Assembly (NCBI GenBank): GCA_002418595.1
Contig: DIEK01000055.1
Coordinates: 1 to 33,853, forward strand
From: Candidatus Omnitrophica bacterium UBA5776
GTDB taxonomy: Bacteria; Omnitrophota; Gorgyraeia; Gygaellales; Profunditerraquicolaceae
Direction: 5' to 3'
DNA length: 33,853 bases
Shown piece after piece: positions 15,863-24,280 of this stretch; the stretch's first letter is position 1; every line of letters begins with the position of its first letter. The notes below the pieces were generated by a model. The model ran no database searches and was not told the DNA's origin. It worked only from the letters and a program-made list of their open reading frames with translations. The translations under genes and the position numbers were made by a program.

Positions 15863-16831
15863 ATGCGGCATAATCCGCGATTACTCAAGACGCGAAAATC
15901 CCCGGGTTTCCGGCCGGATTGCGGGCCTTGCGCCCGTGCGCGCAGGGCAAGGTTTATCCGGATTATATCCCGGGTAGATCTCTTCCCGGCGGGCGTTTGC
16001 GCAGCCGTCCTGGGCGCCCTGCTTTTATCCGTTTCTTACGCGGCGGAAGAGGAGACGTTTCCTTTTACCGGGGAAGTTACTGCGGAGGATATAAACCTCC
16101 GTGCCGATTCGACCACAAGTTCGGAAGTTATCTGCAAGATGGATAAAGGCGCCGCGGTAGAAATTCTTTCCGGGCAATACGGTTGGTATAAGGTGCGCCT
16201 GCCGGATACCGCCCCCAGCTATATAAGGGCGGATATGGTCTCGGCGGTCGAAGCAAAGAGCGCGAATTTCACTCCCCAGGAGCAGACCGGAGCGAGATTC
16301 AACACGATCAAGGTCGAACGCGACCGCGTGAACATCAGGCTCCGGCCGAATGAGTCCGCTCCGATAATCGGGCGCGTTTCGAAAAATGAGGTTTTGAATT
16401 TCACCGGTATGGAGAACAATTGGTACCGCGTCAAACCGGTGTCCGACAGTTACGGCTGGATACACGCTGATTTCGTCCGCAAGGCCCCGCTAAAGGCGCC
16501 GGCGGAGGAACAGGGGCCACAACCTGCCGGGGTCCTGCCCGGTGCGGAAGGCGAGACGAAACCTGAAGATGCTTCTGCCCAGGCAGGCGAAGACAAACAG
16601 ATTCCCGGCCTTTCCGTTTATGAGGGCGTCATCAAACCTTACGGGATGGTTTTTAAACGTCCTGCAACCCACAAACTGGTGGCTTCCGATAAAAAAATAT
16701 TCCTTTTGAAAGGGGACAAGCAGACCCTCAACGCCCTGGTGAACCGCAAAGCCCGGGTGAGCGGAAAACCCGTTTCTCCCTGCAAGGGGCTGCCGGTGGT
16801 GGAAGTAGTCAAGATAGAGGCTATAGATTGA
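15863..16831 (+). CDS. Exported protein with two bacterial SH3 domains
   Basis: A 322-residue protein with a basic N-terminus and one hydrophobic segment (about 37-57, ending SVSYAAEE), probably a long signal peptide or membrane anchor. Two SH3b domains follow, at about 62-125 (GEVTAEDINLRADSTTSSEVI) and 145-205 (RDRVNIRLRPNESAPIIG), then a linker and a C-terminal beta-rich region. SH3b domains often bind cell-wall peptides. ATG 15863 is chosen because AAGGAG lies eight bases upstream and residues before it read as a frame-shifted copy of the preceding gene. Its stop overlaps the next start (TTGA). Confidence 0.8.
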   Translation: MRHNPRLLKTRKSPGFRPDCGPCARARRARFIRIISRVDLFPAGVCAAVLGALLLSVSYAAEEETFPFTGEVTAEDINLRADSTTSSEVICKMDKGAAVEILSGQYGWYKVRLPDTAPSYIRADMVSAVEAKSANFTPQEQTGARFNTIKVERDRVNIRLRPNESAPIIGRVSKNEVLNFTGMENNWYRVKPVSDSYGWIHADFVRKAPLKAPAEEQGPQPAGVLPGAEGETKPEDASAQAGEDKQIPGLSVYEGVIKPYGMVFKRPATHKLVASDKKIFLLKGDKQTLNALVNRKARVSGKPVSPCKGLPVVEVVKIEAID

Positions 16832-17436
16832 ACCTGCCGGCATTGATTCTGTCTTTCTCGCTTTTGCTGATCGCGATGACTCTGCATGAATTCGCGCACG
16901 CATGGGCCGCCTATAAGTTCGGTGACCAGACCGCCAGGCTTTCCGGCAGGTTGACGCTCAATCCCTTGGCTCATATCGATCCGGTAGGCACGGTGATAAT
17001 CCCGCTTTTATTTTTCTTCAGCACCGGGGGACGCTTCGTTTTCGGCGCCGCTAAACCGGTGCCGATCAATTACGGGATGCTTAAAAATCCGGCCAGGGAC
17101 GTAGTATTTATCGGCGCCAGCGGTCCGCTGGTCAACATAGCGGCTGCCTGCGCCAGCGCGGCCGTTATCAGGCTCGTTCCGCAGGGAACGCTTCTTAGCC
17201 TGCTGTTGGCGCATTTCCTGATGATAAACCTGGTGCTGGGGATATTCAACCTTATTCCGCTTCCTCCCCTGGACGGTTCTCGCGTGTTGGCCGGATTTCT
17301 GCCTCCGGCCGCGGCTGCCGGATACGCGAAAATAGAGCCTTACGGCTTTATCATAATAATCCTTCTTTCCATGGCCGGTGCGTTTGATTACGTCATCTGG
17401 CCGCTGGTAAGATTTATTGCGGGTCTTCTGATATGA
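16828..17436 (+). CDS. Site-2 protease family integral membrane metalloprotease (M50B)
   Basis: A 202-residue zinc protease with four to five membrane helices. The zinc motif is HEFAH in TLHEFAHAWAAYKFGD (about 17-32), and the third ligand is the Asp in PPLDGSRVL (about 149). It belongs to the compact YwhC-like group with no PDZ domain. TTG 16828 overlaps the upstream stop by TTGA, and its own stop overlaps aroB by ATGA. Substrate unknown. Confidence 0.92.
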   Translation: MNLPALILSFSLLLIAMTLHEFAHAWAAYKFGDQTARLSGRLTLNPLAHIDPVGTVIIPLLFFFSTGGRFVFGAAKPVPINYGMLKNPARDVVFIGASGPLVNIAAACASAAVIRLVPQGTLLSLLLAHFLMINLVLGIFNLIPLPPLDGSRVLAGFLPPAAAAGYAKIEPYGFIIIILLSMAGAFDYVIWPLVRFIAGLLI

Positions 17437-18527
17437 AAAGCATCAAAGTACGCTTGGGAGAAAGAAGCTATCCGGTTATCGTGGGCCAAGGAGCGATCCG
17501 CTCTCTAAACCGGCATTTGCGGGTTTCCGCTGCCGGCGACCTGGCTTGTATCGTCGCCAACGCCAGGGTGCGGCGTTTGTGGGGGAGTACCCTGGCGAAC
17601 GGCCTGAAGAAGGCCGGCTGCCGTTTTTATTTTCATACCATCCCGGACAGTGAATTAGGAAAGTCCTGGCCCAACGCGGAGAAAATAGTCAACGGGCTGT
17701 CCGGATGGGCCGGAAAGGGCAGGTTATTCGTGATCGCCTTGGGCGGCGGCGTGACCGGGGACGTAGCGGGATTCGCCGCTTCGGTATTTAAACGAGGCGT
17801 GCCTTTTATCCAGATACCGACTACTTTACTTGCGCAGGTCGATTCCGCCATTGGGGGGAAGAACGGGGTGGACCTGCGAACCGGCAAAAACCTTGCCGGG
17901 ACATTTTACCAGCCTAAACTCGTGCTTAGCGACACGGATTTTCTTTCGACCCTTGACAGAAGACAGATAAATTCCGGGATGGCGGAGGTGATCAAGTACG
18001 GATTCATCGCCGACTCAAACCTGCTGAATTTTTTAGAGGCTGCCCGCGAAAAGATCGTTAAACGCATTCCGGAGGCGATGGAATCTATCGTCTCGGGATG
18101 TTCTTCCATAAAGGCGCGGTATGTGGAAAAAGATGAATTCGACACCGGAGAGATACGCATGGCTTTGAATTTTGGGCACACTTTCGGCCACGCCCTGGAG
18201 GCGGCCGCCGGTTTCCGGCGCTACAGCCACGGAGAGGCGATAGGCTGGGGAATGTTGTGCGCTCTGCGGCTCAGCGAAAAGCTGGGGATACTCAAGGACA
18301 AGAACGCCCTGCCGCGACTGAAAAGGCTTTTGCGGGCTTACGGCCTTCCCCTGAAAGCGCGGGGTATAGATGCCGGGCGTCTGCTCTCCGCTCTCGGCAA
18401 GGACAAGAAATTCATCGGGGGAATGAACCGGGTGGTCCTGCTTGAGAAACCGGGTAGGGTGCGGATAAAAAGGAATATCCCTTTAAAAATGATTAAGGAG
18501 GAGATCAGAGAGTTGTCGGTAAACTAA
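17433..18527 (+). CDS. aroB: 3-dehydroquinate synthase
   Basis: Second enzyme of the shikimate pathway, NAD- and metal-dependent. In 364 residues the family motifs are clear: GGGVTGDVAGFAASVFKRG, PTTLLAQVDSAIGGKNGVD, KNLAGTFYQP and the metal segment NFGHTFGHALE. It overlaps the protease gene by ATGA and is the last gene before a strong terminator. The fragment at the left edge of the window is probably aroQ, the next enzyme in the pathway, but the two are 17 kb apart. Confidence 0.97.
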   Translation: MKSIKVRLGERSYPVIVGQGAIRSLNRHLRVSAAGDLACIVANARVRRLWGSTLANGLKKAGCRFYFHTIPDSELGKSWPNAEKIVNGLSGWAGKGRLFVIALGGGVTGDVAGFAASVFKRGVPFIQIPTTLLAQVDSAIGGKNGVDLRTGKNLAGTFYQPKLVLSDTDFLSTLDRRQINSGMAEVIKYGFIADSNLLNFLEAAREKIVKRIPEAMESIVSGCSSIKARYVEKDEFDTGEIRMALNFGHTFGHALEAAAGFRRYSHGEAIGWGMLCALRLSEKLGILKDKNALPRLKRLLRAYGLPLKARGIDAGRLLSALGKDKKFIGGMNRVVLLEKPGRVRIKRNIPLKMIKEEIRELSVN

Positions 18528-18586
18528 AGCAAAATCCGGTTTTCTATGTCGAATTATCGCCGGAGATATGTTACACTTCATCTAAT

Positions 18587-18638
18587 GCCACGGGTCAATT
18601 AAGTAGGCTTACTTATTGATCGGTGGCTTTTAATTTTA
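18587..18638 (+). terminator. Strong Rho-independent terminator after aroB
   Basis: A long imperfect hairpin begins GCCACG-GGTCAAT and closes with ATTGATC-GGTGGC, with AAGTA/TACTT pairing around GGCT at the tip, about 17 base pairs in all. It is followed by TTTTAATTTT. It ends the SPOR-to-aroB transcript. Confidence 0.85.
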
Positions 18639-18657
18639 TACGGTGAAAGGAGCAAAA

Positions 18658-19524
18658 ATGCAAAAGAAGATAATTGTCCTGGTAATATCGGTAATCAGCC
18701 TTTGTTATGGCGGCAGTTTGTATGCCTGGGGGGATAATTGGGGTAACGACAAGACTTCGAATAATATTGATGTTTACAACGGCGGTTGGAGTTCTTCCGG
18801 AGAAAAGCTTGATAGTATGCGCGACATAGCTCCATGGAACAGGGACTTAATCTGGAAGGGCGGGGTTTGTACAACGGACAGTACGGTGCCGCTCTCACTC
18901 GATTTCTCCTGGGACGCTTTATCGGAGCATATAAACGGTCTGAATGTACATTATAACGAAGGTGACAAGGATATATATGAATTGAAATCCTTGGACAATC
19001 ACCTCTTCGCTTTGACCGCTTCCACAAATAATGACAGCGTGATTTGGAGCTATGATCCAACATCTTGGACTTCTGCTTATAAAACTTCTATCCCCAGCGT
19101 CACCGTGAGAGATCTCGATAAGGTATTCGTATCGATTTACTCCCACGAAGGAGCAGAACCAACAGGAATCGACATAAAGTTCGACGCCAACTCTGGGGTA
19201 GAGAAGATAACTTTTTGGGGTTTTACAGATTCGGGAACGTATTACATTGCCGGTTATCTGGATGTATCTACCGATCCCGGCGTGGACTTAACGGTAAAAA
19301 TCTCCGATGATGCAAAGAGTTTGGAAATTTCTGATAAGCATCATTCAGACTCATCGCTCATCGCTTCTATGGATGAAGAAATGCGCGTATTTATAGATCT
19401 TAAGGAAAACGGGAAGGTAACGAAGATGAACGGGCAGTCTGTCGCAGAAATAGGCGCTGCTTGCACTATATCAGAAGACAAAAACGGAGAGCTTGTATGG
19501 ACTATAACGGAAACATTGCGTTAA
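18658..19524 (+). CDS. Secreted protein of unknown function with an N-terminal AWGxNWG motif
   Basis: A 288-residue exported protein: a signal peptide (1-25, ending SLYA) is followed at once by AWGDNWGND and then GGWSSSG. The rest is acidic, beta-rich and not recognised. The N-terminal AWG(D/N)NWG and GG-x-W-x-SSG pattern recurs in the transglutaminase-like protein at 24281, although the remainder of the two proteins differs. ATG 18658 has AAGGAG at the right distance; a GTG at 18643 lies in front of that site. The gene has lower GC than its neighbours and stands alone after a terminator, which suggests recent acquisition. Confidence 0.75.
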   Translation: MQKKIIVLVISVISLCYGGSLYAWGDNWGNDKTSNNIDVYNGGWSSSGEKLDSMRDIAPWNRDLIWKGGVCTTDSTVPLSLDFSWDALSEHINGLNVHYNEGDKDIYELKSLDNHLFALTASTNNDSVIWSYDPTSWTSAYKTSIPSVTVRDLDKVFVSIYSHEGAEPTGIDIKFDANSGVEKITFWGFTDSGTYYIAGYLDVSTDPGVDLTVKISDDAKSLEISDKHHSDSSLIASMDEEMRVFIDLKENGKVTKMNGQSVAEIGAACTISEDKNGELVWTITETLR

Positions 19525-19536
19525 CTACCGCTAAGT

Positions 19537-20049
19537 TTAATTTTCTGCGGAAGTAATAGACAAGGGTTTTCCGGCAAACTCTAATTCCACAGCATTTACC
19601 GTTATTCTCTTTACCACCGCACCGTCTATTTCATCGCCCATTTTGACTATCTGGTTGTTTATTATGGCGAACTTCTCTCCGTCGGAAAGTAATGTCCCGT
19701 TCAATACCAGCAGAGGAGGTTCGGCGGCCGCTGTCTTTTTGTCTTCTGCGGCATCCTTATCCGCGTTCCCGGACGCGCCGGAAAGCGCGGAGAGGTTATC
19801 CGCGGCGGCATCGGTTGATGGGGCAACCTGCGCAGGCGCGGGGGCGGCGGGTTTGGATATTGCGGCCGGAGGCCGCGGCGCCCGGCTGCCGGAAACAGCG
19901 AAATCGAAGAACAATTTTGCCGCCAGCATACCGGCGAAAGCTATGAGCAGGTAGAGAGTTCGTTTACTAAGGCTGTGCTGACCGGCCGGCGGCGCGGACT
20001 TTGCGTCTGCCGCGGCCTTGCGGTTATCTGTAGTGGTGCCATTCTCCAT
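19537..20049 (-). CDS. GspC/PilP-like single-pass membrane protein
   Basis: The only clear minus-strand gene, 170 residues. A charged N-terminus is followed by one membrane helix (about 30-51), an Ala/Pro linker (55-105), and a C-terminal domain (110-168, LLVLNGTLLSDGEKFAIINNQIVKMGDEI) whose pattern resembles the HR domain of GspC and the PilP domain of type II secretion or type IV pilus systems. No other secretion genes are near, so the assignment is by resemblance only. It converges with the gene at 18658 and diverges from the PilZ gene. GGGGTGAG serves as its ribosome-binding site. Confidence 0.65.
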   Translation of the reverse strand: MENGTTTDNRKAAADAKSAPPAGQHSLSKRTLYLLIAFAGMLAAKLFFDFAVSGSRAPRPPAAISKPAAPAPAQVAPSTDAAADNLSALSGASGNADKDAAEDKKTAAAEPPLLVLNGTLLSDGEKFAIINNQIVKMGDEIDGAVVKRITVNAVELEFAGKPLSITSAEN

Positions 20050-20068
20050 AACTCACCCCTTTTTGGCG

Positions 20069-20095
20069 GGGCCGCGCCCTTAAAAACCGCGGCCC
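20069..20095. other. GC-rich inverted repeat in the divergent region
   Basis: GGGCCGCG (20069-20076) pairs with CGCGGCCC (20088-20095). It lies in the leader of the minus-strand gene, 20 bases before its start codon, so it may affect translation. The rest of the gap 20050-20206 is AT-rich. Confidence 0.35.
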
Positions 20096-20126
20096 AATTT
20101 GTTTTTCATATTTTTCATATTTTATA

Positions 20127-20154
20127 TTGAAAAAAGCATAAAATCCAGTATAAT
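20127..20154 (+). promoter_or_regulatory. Probable sigma-70-type promoter for the PilZ gene cluster
   Basis: TTGAAA (20127-20132) and perfect TATAAT (20149-20154) are 16 bases apart. Transcription would begin near 20161, some 46 bases before the PilZ start. Confidence 0.55.
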
Positions 20155-20206
20155 TATCTACGTTGAAAGTATGCGTTCATCCACTTAACCATACGCCTAA
20201 GGCGCA

Positions 20207-20551
20207 ATGCAAAATAATAAGCGGAGATTACGCAGATACAATCTTGAGGTCCCCGTAAAGTATTACGTCCGGGGTAATCAGGCCGCTTCGGGCACGGTTA
20301 CCAGCGACGATATCAGCGCCGGAGGAGTCGGCATCACCGGGGACGTTTTCATACCGCCTGCCACCAATCTGATGATAGAATTCATGCTGGCGAAAAGATG
20401 CGTTTGCTCCATAGGCAAAGTGGCGTGGGTAAATGTTTCATCCCGCTCCAGCCGGTACCGGATGGGCGTGGAGTTTCTTGAGATGAACCCGCTGGACAGG
20501 GAATATCTAAAAAAATATTTATCCGGCAGCAACCCGCCGGAAGAACAGTAA
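20207..20551 (+). CDS. PilZ domain protein
   Basis: A 114-residue stand-alone PilZ domain. The arginine-rich start NKRRLRRYNLEVPVKYYV and the later DDISAGGVGI correspond to the RxxxR and D/N-x-S-xx-G motifs that bind cyclic di-GMP. The C-terminus YRMGVEFLEMNPLDREYL is also typical. It is expected to act as a c-di-GMP effector; a possible c-di-GMP phosphodiesterase is at 13874. Confidence 0.85.
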   Translation: MQNNKRRLRRYNLEVPVKYYVRGNQAASGTVTSDDISAGGVGITGDVFIPPATNLMIEFMLAKRCVCSIGKVAWVNVSSRSSRYRMGVEFLEMNPLDREYLKKYLSGSNPPEEQ

Positions 20552-20572
20552 AGAGCGAGAAAGGAAAAGATC

Positions 20573-20737
20573 ATGACTGCGGAGACGGCAGCGGAAGAAA
20601 AACAGACAAACTGCCTGGGGTGCAATAAACCCCTCAAGAAAATCAAAATATATTACCGGGACGGCAAGTATTATTGCGACAAGAAATGCTGGAAAAAGGC
20701 GAAAACCGCTTCCGCTTCCGGAGAAGGAAAGAAATAA
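20573..20737 (+). CDS. Small zinc-ribbon protein (54 residues)
   Basis: A short ORF with two cysteine pairs, NCLGCN near residue 14 and YYCDKKCW near residue 33, the pattern of a treble-clef or zinc-ribbon fold. AAAGGA lies before its ATG, and its TAA overlaps the next ATG (TAATG), so it is translationally coupled to the second PilZ gene. Function unknown. Confidence 0.65.
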   Translation: MTAETAAEEKQTNCLGCNKPLKKIKIYYRDGKYYCDKKCWKKAKTASASGEGKK

Positions 20738-21093
20738 TGGCCGGCGTTAATTATAGCGACAGGCGTCTTCATCCCCGTCTGGACCACGGTATGCCCATAA
20801 ACGTTATGGCGGACGGTTATGACTTTATGAGCACTACCAGGAACATCAGCTGTCTGGGAGCTTATTGCCATATCGGCAAATACGTTCCGCCTTTCACGAA
20901 ATTGAACATAAAACTGCGTCTGCCCGTAAAACCCAACGCATCCCGAAAGGTCGAGGTGGTGTGTAAAGGGGTGGTGGTGAGGACAGAGGATGATCCCGCC
21001 GGCGGTTTCAACATTGCCGTATTTTTCAACGACATAAAACCGGCGCAGCAGCACAGGATCGCGGAATATATCAATCTGTTCCTTCCCCGTTGA
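20737..21093 (+). CDS. Second PilZ domain protein
   Basis: A 118-residue PilZ protein, related to the one at 20207 in layout but diverged in sequence. It starts MAGVNYSDRRLHPRLDHG with the RxxxR motif, and the second motif is TRNISCLGAYC, where the usual S-x-x-G is present. ATG 20737 overlaps the upstream stop and gives the natural domain start; an ATG at 20674 would run through the small zinc-ribbon gene in another frame. Confidence 0.82.
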   Translation: MAGVNYSDRRLHPRLDHGMPINVMADGYDFMSTTRNISCLGAYCHIGKYVPPFTKLNIKLRLPVKPNASRKVEVVCKGVVVRTEDDPAGGFNIAVFFNDIKPAQQHRIAEYINLFLPR

Positions 21094-21105
21094 CCCGCGC
21101 CCCTT

Positions 21106-21645
21106 ATGGGAAAAACAAAAACGAACATCCCGGTTAAACTTGTCTGCGGCATGCTTTACAGAGAAGAAAAGGACGGCGCCGCGGCTTCGGGATGTTTACG
21201 CCGCCGGTTTGGGCCGGTTGATTTCGAAAGCGCCAGCGTTCCCTTCACGCAGACCGGGTATTACCAGAAAGAAATGGGCAGCGGCCTGCGGCGCAAGTTT
21301 TTCTCTTTCAGGAAACTGATCGCGGCAGACAGCCTTTCCGGTATCAAGCTTATCACCAACCGCATCGAAACCGCCCTGAGCGCCGACGGCAGACGTAAAG
21401 TCAATCTTGACCCCGGCTATCTTGATCTGGCCAGGCTTGTGCTGGCCTCCACCAAAGATTTCAGCCACCGCATATATATCTCCCGCGGCATATACGCCGA
21501 GATAACGCTCCTCTACGACCGTTGCGGCACTTTCCGTCCGCTTGAATGGACGTATCCCGATTACCGGAGCTCCTGCTATCTCTCGATTTTTGAAAGAATA
21601 AGGTCTATTTATTACCGGCAGATATCGGCAGGAGGGAGGAAGTGA
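21106..21645 (+). CDS. DUF4416 family protein
   Basis: A 179-residue protein matching what I know as DUF4416: VKLVCGMLY at the start, FGPVDFES, the central FTQTGYYQKEMGSGLRRKFFSF, and VNLDPGYLDLARLVLASTKDFSHRIYI. The function is unknown. It commonly lies next to a radical SAM gene, as here, where the two overlap by GTGA. This suggests a joint pathway. Confidence 0.85.
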   Translation: MGKTKTNIPVKLVCGMLYREEKDGAAASGCLRRRFGPVDFESASVPFTQTGYYQKEMGSGLRRKFFSFRKLIAADSLSGIKLITNRIETALSADGRRKVNLDPGYLDLARLVLASTKDFSHRIYISRGIYAEITLLYDRCGTFRPLEWTYPDYRSSCYLSIFERIRSIYYRQISAGGRK

Positions 21646-22637
21646 ACGGCTCACCGGCGCCGGTTTACATGAATGCCGGCCTCTCTTTTTTGGCGGAACG
21701 GCTCGCGCGCATGCTGGAAAATTGCCGGATATGCCCGAGAGCCTGCGGCGTTAACCGCGCCGCAGGAAAGGAAGGTTTCTGTCGCACCGCTAAAGAAGCC
21801 TATGTTTACAGTTATTTTCCGCATCACGGGGAAGAGCCGCCGATATCAGGCGATAAAGGGTCGGGGGCGGTGTTCTTTTCCGGCTGTAATATGCGCTGCG
21901 TTTACTGCCAGAATTATAAATTCAGCCGGATGAGCGCGCAAGACGGCAACTTGCCGGGACGACAGGTATCTGCCGGGGAACTGGCGGAGATTATGCTGGC
22001 GCTGCAGGCAAAGGGATGCCATAATATAAACCTGGTCAGCCCGAGCCATATCCTGCCGCAGATTGTTCAGGCGCTCGATATCGCGTCCGGCCGCGGCCTG
22101 AATATCCCGCTGGTTTATAACACCGGCGGTTATGACCTGCCGGAAACGATACGCCTGTTGGAAGGCGTAGTGGATATATACCTGGCAGATATGCGTTACG
22201 CCTCGGACAATAACGCGGTGAAATATTCCTCCGCGCCGGGGTATCCGGAATTCAATCTGAACGCGGTGAAAGAAATGTGCCGCCAGAGGCCGGAGCCGGT
22301 TTTCGACGGCGCGGGGATAATGCGCAGCGGGGTTATAGTCAGGCACCTCGTCTTGCCGCAAGGCATTTCCGGCACGCGCGAAGTATTGAAACGCCTGGCC
22401 GGGATAGTCTCCCCGCAGAATGTGTGCGTCAGCCTTATGAGTCAATACTTCCCCTGTAGTAACGCCGCGGAATTCAGTGAAATCTCCCGCAGGATCAGCG
22501 CGCAAGAGTATTCCGAGGCGCAGGAATGCCTGGCCGAATGCGGTTTCGGCCGGGGGTGGGTCCAGCAAGGGTATGGATTATCCGAATTATCCGGCATAAA
22601 TATCGAAGAAAGGCATATTGAAGATGGCAGGCAGTAA
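21642..22637 (+). CDS. Radical SAM protein, PflA-like
   Basis: A 331-residue radical SAM enzyme with the cluster motif C82-x3-C86-x2-C89 in GCNMRCVYCQN. An N-terminal group of four cysteines (C28, C31, C35, C47 in CRICPRACG and FCRT) probably binds a second metal site. It resembles the pyruvate-formate-lyase-activating-like proteins found with DUF4416 or AmmeMemoRadiSam genes. GTG 21642 has GGAGGGAGGA directly upstream. The actual substrate is unknown. Confidence 0.85.
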   Translation: MNGSPAPVYMNAGLSFLAERLARMLENCRICPRACGVNRAAGKEGFCRTAKEAYVYSYFPHHGEEPPISGDKGSGAVFFSGCNMRCVYCQNYKFSRMSAQDGNLPGRQVSAGELAEIMLALQAKGCHNINLVSPSHILPQIVQALDIASGRGLNIPLVYNTGGYDLPETIRLLEGVVDIYLADMRYASDNNAVKYSSAPGYPEFNLNAVKEMCRQRPEPVFDGAGIMRSGVIVRHLVLPQGISGTREVLKRLAGIVSPQNVCVSLMSQYFPCSNAAEFSEISRRISAQEYSEAQECLAECGFGRGWVQQGYGLSELSGINIEERHIEDGRQ

Positions 22638-23382
22638 TCGAAATGAACGCTTATACCTTTACGGAAAACGCTCTATAGAAGAACGCCTGAAGGCCGCTCC
22701 GGAAAGCGTGCGTAGAGTTATATTGGAACACGGCGGCGCCCGCGTGCAGGAAATTGCCGGGTTGGCCAGGTCTCGTAAGGTGCCGCTTGAGCTTATGCCG
22801 GCAACGCAGTTCCGCGCCCTGACCCGCGGCATCCACTCTCAGGGGGTTGCGGCAGAGGTGGACGAATTCGCCTACGCCGACCTTGACGATGTGCTCGACT
22901 CCGGGGAAAAACCGATCCTGATCATGCTGGACCGTATCAACGATCCCCAGAATCTCGGCTCTATATTAAGGACCTGCGCCTGTTTGGGAAGTTTCTGCGT
23001 GGTACTGCCCAAGCATGAATCGGTTGATGTCACGGAGGCGGCGCTTAAAGTGGCCTGCGGCGCGGAGAATTACGTCCCGGTCTGCCTTGTTTCCAGCCTT
23101 TCCGTAGCCGTAGATAAAGCGCGCAGGAGCGGATACTGGATAGCCGTAACCGTGGTGGAAGGAGGGAACGATCCCCGCCGCGAGGCATCTATGAACTTTC
23201 CGTTGGCCTTGATCATCGGTTCGGAAGGGGAGGGGGTGCGTTCCGGGCTTCTGAAAGACGCGGATTACCGTTTTACCCTGCCGATGCGGGGGGCGGCGTT
23301 GTCCCTGAACGCCGCAATCAGTACAGGGATATTCTGTTACGAAGCGGCGTCACAAAGGGCCGATTATGAAAATAAAACCTGA
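22624..23382 (+). CDS. rlmB: 23S rRNA (guanosine-2'-O)-methyltransferase, TrmH/SpoU family
   Basis: SPOUT methyltransferase that modifies a ribose in 23S rRNA; RlmB (G2251) is the best guess. About 252 residues, with the N-terminal substrate-binding domain (LYLYGKRSIEERLK) and the three SPOUT motifs: DRINDPQNLGSILRT, LIIGSEGEGV and LPMRGAALSLNAAIS. The start may be ATG 22624 or TTG 22618; AAGAAAGG precedes both. It overlaps the radical SAM gene and the next HD gene by under 20 bases. Confidence 0.9.
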   Translation: MAGSNRNERLYLYGKRSIEERLKAAPESVRRVILEHGGARVQEIAGLARSRKVPLELMPATQFRALTRGIHSQGVAAEVDEFAYADLDDVLDSGEKPILIMLDRINDPQNLGSILRTCACLGSFCVVLPKHESVDVTEAALKVACGAENYVPVCLVSSLSVAVDKARRSGYWIAVTVVEGGNDPRREASMNFPLALIIGSEGEGVRSGLLKDADYRFTLPMRGAALSLNAAISTGIFCYEAASQRADYENKT

Positions 23383-23971
23383 AGGTATGCGCGCAAGCGA
23401 AGTTGACCGCGTCCTGAATTTTCTTGCCGAGGCCGGACAGTTGAAACGCGTCAAACGTTCCGGCTGGTGGGTTACCGGTATCAAACATCCTGAAAGCGTG
23501 GCCGAACACTGTTTCCGCTGCGCTGTACTCGGTTACTTGATCGCCAAGGCGGAAAAAGCCGACCCATATAAAGTCTTGATGATGTGCCTTTTTAACGATA
23601 TACACGAGGCCAGGATAAACGACCTGCATAAAGTGGGGCATCGTTATATAGATTTCAAGAAAGCCGAAGACAAGGCCTATTCAGGGCAGATTTCCGGCCT
23701 TCCCGGGCCGGTGCGCCTGGAGATGGCTCTCCTGCGTTCGCAATATGCCGGCCAGAGCACGCGCGAAGCGGTGATCGCCAGGGACGCGGATATACTGGAG
23801 TGCGTCCTGCAGGCCAAAGAATACCTGGACGCAGGCAATCTGCATACCCGCAATTTTATGCGCGTGGGAGAAAAATACCTGAAAAGCCGGTTTGCCAGAA
23901 AACTGTTTCTACGTTTGAAGAAATGGGATTCCAGCCGCTGGTGGCGGGAACTGGCGGTATTCGAAAGATAA
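23366..23971 (+). CDS. HD-domain protein, YfbR/HDDC2-like, with altered HD motif
   Basis: A 201-residue protein with the layout of YfbR-type 5'-deoxynucleotidases: a helical start, HPESVAEHCFR (H48), then CLFNDIHEARINDL, where the usual HD reads N77-D78. Loss of that metal-binding histidine suggests weak or changed activity, or a regulatory role. D-A-D at IARDADILE is the likely last metal ligand. It overlaps rlmB by 17 bases. The rest of the domain is well kept, so this is not an obvious pseudogene. Confidence 0.8.
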   Translation: MKIKPEGMRASEVDRVLNFLAEAGQLKRVKRSGWWVTGIKHPESVAEHCFRCAVLGYLIAKAEKADPYKVLMMCLFNDIHEARINDLHKVGHRYIDFKKAEDKAYSGQISGLPGPVRLEMALLRSQYAGQSTREAVIARDADILECVLQAKEYLDAGNLHTRNFMRVGEKYLKSRFARKLFLRLKKWDSSRWWRELAVFER

Positions 23972-23994
23972 CTTTAAAAAAAGAAAGGCATACC

Positions 23995-24198
23995 ATGTCC
24001 AACCGCAGAAACCCATTGTTTTTCTTTTCTTTCCTGGCCGCAGCTATTTTGTTGTGCGGATGCGAGACCGTGGCGGGCACTTCCAAAGGAGCCGTGCGCG
24101 GGGCCGGCGAAGACCTGGAAAATGCCGGAAAGGCGGCCAAGGCTGTGGCGGAAGCGCCGGGTAAGATAGACAGAAAGATGCGCGAAGAATTATGGTAA
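23995..24198 (+). CDS. Entericidin-like small lipoprotein
   Basis: A 67-residue protein with a signal ending in lipobox LCGC (Cys23) followed by ETVAGTSKGAVRGAGEDLENAGKAAKAVAEA, an Ala/Gly-rich amphipathic helix of the entericidin type. Entericidins are small outer-membrane lipoproteins sometimes linked to stress or toxin-antitoxin behaviour. ATG 23995 has AAAGAAAGG upstream; the open frame before it overlaps the HD gene and is not used. About 80 bases without a gene follow. Confidence 0.72.
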   Translation: MSNRRNPLFFFSFLAAAILLCGCETVAGTSKGAVRGAGEDLENAGKAAKAVAEAPGKIDRKMREELW

Positions 24199-24280
24199 AG
24201 AGGGCTTGTTTGTTACCGAAGGCGCAAAAGATAAACTTTCACGGATAATCGGATAAGAAACGATAATACCGGGAGAAGAT

